Shown: positions 31,001 through 37,000 of the stretch, one piece after another
How positions within the stretch are numbered: the stretch's first letter is position 1
How the letters are laid out: each line of letters starts with the position of its first letter
DNA from: CAZMGV01 sp964621525 [NCBI: uncultured bacterium]
GTDB lineage: Bacteria > JAGRBM01
Assembly: GCA_964621525.1 (NCBI GenBank)
Contig: CAZUMS010000018.1
Coordinates: forward strand, 1 to 64,000
Length of the DNA: 64,000 bases
Direction: 5' to 3'
Position numbers and translations under genes: made by a program
Notes under the pieces: model-generated
What the model saw: the letters and a program-made list of their open reading frames with translations, nothing else
Databases searched by the model: none
Told to the model about the DNA's origin: nothing

Positions 31001-34000
31001 TATCGGTCACGTACCGGGTGTTGTAACTGATCGTCTGGAGCAGCGCGACCGGCGCCGCGATGCCGTCGCTCGCCTCAAACCCAAGGTCACACGAAATTCC
31101 CATGGCCGGACAGGTGCCGGTCAGCTGGCCGTCCGCCGAGAGGCTGAACCCGGCACAGCCGGAGGTTTCCGTGAATGTCAGGACATCGCTGGTATCGGGA
31201 TCGGACACGGTTCCGGACAGGTCCTGATCCACGTCGTCCCCTTCGCGGCAGGAGAAGGAGACGGGAGCTGCACCCACGGGGTCGTCGTTCGTGCCGTTGA
31301 TCCGGACCGTCACCGGCGCCGTGCGGATTACGAAGCCATCCGTGATACCAACCGTGAAGGTATCCTCGAACACGTCGCCGAGAGAGACAAAGTCGACCGT
31401 CGACGCGTCGATCTCGATGTCCGTTCCCGTCACCACTACCGGAAGCCCGAGAGTGCCGGTCGTTGCATCCGTCGAGCCCGCATCGATAGCCAGTACATCC
31501 GTCACGTCCACATCGGTATCGTTCTGCAGGAACGATGCATGCGGCACGATGCCGTTGACGGTTTCGACAATATCCACGATGTCCGCGTTCGCCACCGCCT
31601 CGTCGTTAACACCGGTGATCTCCACCTGGACCGTGGCCGAAGCCGTGACACCGGAAGAATCGCGGATCGTGTAGATAAACGAATCCACACCCGTAATGCC
31701 GTCGCCCAGCTCCTGGAACAGGGAGCCGATGCTGTAGACGAGCTGCCCCGCACCGATCTCCACCGAAGCGCCGGAGAACACATCGGACACCGATACCAGC
31801 GTGAGGAAATCGCCCGTATCGGGATCATAATCATTCACAAGGACATCGAGCGCCACGCTCGGGCCGTCTTCCAGTATCGCCGCCTGTCCGCCGGCGATCA
31901 CGTCATCCCCGGCGACCGGGGCCGCATTTCCGCCCGTGACGGAGACAAATACCGTCGCCGACGATTGCACGCCCTGGCCGTCGCTCATCGTGTAGGTGAA
32001 TGTGTCCGACCGGACTTCTCCGGAGGAGAGCCCGTCGAAGATCGTCCCGGGATCGTACTGGATGAAGTTGCCCACAACTGTGAGCACAGCGCCGAGCGTG
32101 CTGTTCGCAGGCACGATCACCAGCGATTTGCTGTCTCCCTGGTCCGGGTCCTGATCGTTGGCGAGCACATCGACGAGCTGCGGACCGGAACCATCGGCGA
32201 GCGCCAGCGTGTCATCCACTCCCACCGGAGCGTCGTTCACGCCTGCCACGGTGACTGAAACCAGGCCCTGGGACGTGCCGCCATGACCATCTGAAAGGGT
32301 GTAGTAGAACGTATCGTCAATCTGCGCGCCTTCGGAGAGATACTGGAATCCGGCACCCGGGTCATAACGGATATCCGGTCCGGTCTTCGAGAGCGCCGCG
32401 CCGCGGGAGCTTGCCGACGGAAGGACCGAGACAGCCAACGCGTCGGTATAATCCACGTCGCTGTCGTTGGTGACGACATCGATCACGACGGGGCCGCCGT
32501 CTTCGGCGGCATCGCCCGTGTCGGCCGCAGCCACCGGCACATCGTTGGCGCCGGTGATGGTCACGCTGACCGTGGCGGTGGCCGAAGCACCCAGTTCGTC
32601 AACAACCGAATACTGGAAGGTATCGGTAAACGTCTCGCCGGTGCCGAGTACCTGAAAGAGGGAACCCGGATCGTAATAGATATCGTTACCGTCGGTAACA
32701 ACCTCGGCCCCGTTGGCCGAGATCACGTCCACGGAATCGAGCAGAACGGTTGAGAAATTGTCCGAATCAAGGTCGTTCGTGAGCACGAATACGCGCACCG
32801 GACCGCCGTCTTCCACCGCCGTAGCCGTGTCGTCATAGGCAAGGGGAGCGTCATTCACCCCAGTCACCTGTACGGTGACTGTGCCCGTCGAACTGCCCGT
32901 CTGGGAATCCGTCACCACATAGGTGAACTGATCCAGAACCGTCTGGCCCTGGGCGAGCTGCTGGAAACCCGTACCGGGGTCATACACTGCAAGCCCGTTC
33001 ACGTTGACCGATACCACGGAGCCCAGGAAACTCGGGCTCGACACCGAGGTCAGGCTCCGCGTATCGCCCGTATCCACATCGCGGTCGTTCGCGACGAGGT
33101 CGGCCGTCACCGGGCCGCCGTCCTCGAACGCCGACATGGAGTCCGGTTCCGCGACAGGATTGTCATTTGTTCCGGTCACCGTCATCGTGACGGTCGACGA
33201 GGACTGGAGACCGCGGAGATCCGACATGACGTAAGTGAACGTGTCGGTGATCGTGGCACCGGCAGGCAGGTTCTGGAAAAGGGTCTGCGGATCGTAGGAC
33301 ACACGGTTCGCCACCACCTGCAGAGCCGCCTGCTCGGCACTGCGGCCGGGGACCGAGACCACGAGAAGCGTATCCGCCGTGTCGATGTCGGTGTCGTTCC
33401 CAAGTACATCGACCAGGACCGGACCGCCGTCCTCGGCGGCCGCCCCCGTATCGGTGGAAGCCGACGGAGCATCGTTGGTTCCGGCAACGATCATTACGAC
33501 TGTCTGGACCGCCGTGCCGCCGGAAGAATCCTCCACCGTATAAGTGAACGTATCCGTTGCCGCCTGACCGACCCCAAGGCTCTGGAACAGGCCGCCGACA
33601 TCGTAGATCGCCTCATCCCCCGCAAAGGTGACTTCTGCTCCGGCGAAGCTGGCCGGAGAGACAGTCTGGAGGAAGAGCGTGTCGCTCTGGTCCACATCCG
33701 TATCGTTGTCCAGAACGCCGACCGAAACCGGGTCGCCATCCTCAAGAATCGTCCCCGTGTCGGGGCCGGGCACCGGATCGTCATTTGTACCGGTGAAGTT
33801 CACCGTGACGAGGCCGGTGGCGCTCCCGCCGAGGGAATCAGTCATTGTGTACGAGAACGTATCGGTGAGGATTTCGCCGGCGGCCAGTTCCTGATGGATG
33901 TTTCCGGGGTCGTACCGGATCTGGTTCGTGACGATGGATAGCGCCGCACCCAGCGGACTCACCGCAGTAACCGACGTCAGAAGGAAGGCGGTGGGCACGT

Positions 34001-37000
34001 CCGCGTCGGAATCGTTGGCGAGCGCATCGATCATCACCGGGCCGCCATCCTCGTAGGCAACCGCCGTGTCGGCGCCGCTCGAGGGCGTGTCGTTCGTGCC
34101 GTGAACCGTTACCGTCACCATCGCGGTGCTGGTGGCCCCGTCCACATCCGAAACCGTATAGGTGAACGTGTCGACCGCCGTGCCGCCGAGGGGAAGGTCC
34201 TGGAACAGGGTCCCGGTGTAGTATTCCACCTGTCCGTTCACGATCCGGACCCGCGCGCCCAGCGTGCTCGTGCCCACGGAAATCACCCGGAGCTGGTCGC
34301 CGCTGTCGGGATCCGTGTCGTTCGCCAGAACGCTGAAGAGCACCGGCGCCCCGTCTTCATATGCGTTCCCCGTATCCGGAATTGCCGAGGGAGCATCGTT
34401 CACGCCGCGGACCTCGACTTCGACCAGCGCCGAACCGGTGAGGCCAAGGGCATCCTGCATGTCGTAGATGAAGGTATCGAGCGTCGATTCGCCCGAGCGC
34501 AGGTACTGGAAGGCAGTCCCCGTCGTGTAGACGACGTGAGAACCGGCGTTGGCGACCGCCGCCCCGCCGTCACTAAAAGCAGGCACGTTCCACACCGAGA
34601 GCGTGTCGCCTTCGTCGACATCGCGGTCGTTCGCCAGCACGAAGATATCCGTGCCCCCGCCATCATTGCAGACGGCCCGGTCGGCGAGGGCTTCCGGCGT
34701 ATCGTTCACACCTTCAACGTCGACGTAGGCAGTCCCGATGGAACGGCCTCCGAAGGAGTCCTCGACCACATAGTTGAACTGGTCGAAACCGAGGCCCTGA
34801 TCGGGCAGGTACTGGAACCGGTTCTCGATCTCGTAATCGACGGTTCCCGCGTTCAGCGTAAGCAGCGCCCCCTGCTGGCTTCTGGCCGGAATGCTGTAGA
34901 GCGTGACCGAGTCCCCGTTATCCACGTCGAGGTCGTTGACCACCACATCGATATTCACGGCAACCGGGTCGTCTTCGAAAGCCAGGGCAAAATCGTCCTG
35001 CGGAACCGGCAGGTCGTTTCGTCCGTCGATGGTCACATAGACCGTCGCCGAAGCGCCCGAGCCCTGCGGGTCCTCGATGCTGTAGGCAAACTGGTCGTTG
35101 CCGGTCTGACCCGGCGCCAGCGTTTCGAAAGCGGCGGCGGAGTTGGGATCGTAGAGGATCCTGTTGCTGCTCAGTGTCAGCGTCATGCCGTTGACCGATG
35201 TCCCCGGAACGGAAGTGATCACGAGCTGGTCGCCGAGGTCCGGATCGGTGTCATTCGCCAGCGCATGGATCAGGACCTGCGCACCGTTCTCCGTCGCCGA
35301 TACATTGTCGTCGTTCGCCGTGGGGGCATCGTTCACGCCGGTGACCGTCACTACCACTTTGGCGCTGCCCTGGAGCCCGCCCGTATCCTGAATCGTATAG
35401 AAGAACGAATCGGTCGAGATCTGTCCCGCCCGCAGGTAATCGAAATTACCGGCCGGGAAATAGTCCACCGAGCCCGGCACGAACGTCACGGTACCGCCGC
35501 GCTGCGCGGGGCTCGTTACCCCGACAACGGTAAAGGTGTCCGCAAGGGGCGAACTGTCCGGGTCGCTGTCGTTGGTCAGCACGAGAATATTGACCGACGG
35601 GTCGCTGGCGGTCATCGACGCCGTGTCGGGCTGTGCCACGGGAACGTCATTCGTGCCGGTGATCGTGAAGCTTGCCTGGGCGGTTGAAGTCGCCCCCGCC
35701 GTGTCGCGGAGCACGTAATTGAGCGTGTCGGCGACCGTCGCTCCGTCCTGGAGATTGTTGAACAGCGAGCCGATCGTCACCACGATCTGGCCTCCGACAA
35801 CTGTCACCGGAAGCCCCTGCGCGCTGAAGAGATCGGCCGACTGGATCGAGCGGGAGTCGCCGGCATCGACATCCGTGTCGTTGGTCAGCACGTCCATCTG
35901 GACGGCTGGACCGCCTTCCATAACGATATATCCGGAATCGTTGTTCGCCACCGGTGCGTCATTGGCGCCCGTGACGGTCACCGTGACCGTTGCAGAAGAC
36001 TGGGCGCCGCTGCCGTCTTCCATCGTGTAGGTGAATGTATCCGTGGTGGTCTGGCCGGCCCGAAGCGATTCAAACAGACCCGCATGATCGTAACGGGCCT
36101 GATTTCCCGAAATCGTAACGGCAGCGCCGGCGACGCTGTTGTTGACCACGACAAGGGAGCGCGTATCGCCGGTATCCGGCTCGATGTCGTTATTCAGAAC
36201 GGCAATGAACACCACCGCACCGTTTTCAACTGCCGAAGCGGAATCGTTGATCGCCGTCGGTGCGTCATTCTCGCCGTTGACCGTGACCGTAACCGTCGCC
36301 TGCGACGTCAGGCTGAAGTCGTCCCGGATCTGGTAGGTGAACGTGTCGGTCGTGGACTGCCCGGTACGCAGGGACCGGAACCGCTGGCCCGGTGCATAGG
36401 TCACATCTCCGGTCGAGGGGTTCACGGTCAGCACCGCGCCTTTGGCGCTGCGCGCCGGAGTTGAGAACACTTCCGGCGTATCAGCCGTCGCCACCGTGTC
36501 GGGGTCAGTGTCGTTCAACAGCAGATCCGCTGCGAGAATCACCGTCGGGCTCTCTTCGGCGGCAGATGCCGTATCGCTCGCGGCGGATGGGGCGTCGTTG
36601 ATGCCCGTCACCGTGACGTTGACCGTCGCTGTCGAGGTGGCGCCGGAGCCGTCCTGGAAGGTGTACTGGAACGAATCCGCGGCCGTATCGCCCTGATAGA
36701 GATAACGGAACAGTGTTCCGGGGTTATAAGTGACAGAGGTGCCCGAAAGGCCTACCGTCGCACCGGCGACGCTGGTTGCATCCACGGTCACGATCGCTTT
36801 CGTGTCGCCCGTATCCGGATCGGTGTCGTTCCCGAGCAGCGTGCCGTTGGAGATCGAGAGGATCCCGGAACCGTCGGTGTAGTTAACCGGATCATCCACG
36901 CCGGCAGGATCGTCATTCACACCGGTCACGGTCACGGTCACAACCGCCGTCGCCGTCGCAGTCCCCGAGTCCTGCACCGTGTAGGTCAGCGTATCGGTCA

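Noticed and set aside
22989-35687. Several open frames of 300-530 codons on the plus strand opposite the giant lipoprotein gene (for example 22989-24554, 29298-30830, 34101-35687)
   Set aside because: They are antisense to a well-supported coding repeat protein, lack any domain, and look like shadows caused by the codon pattern of repeated Asp, Thr, Gly and Val codons.
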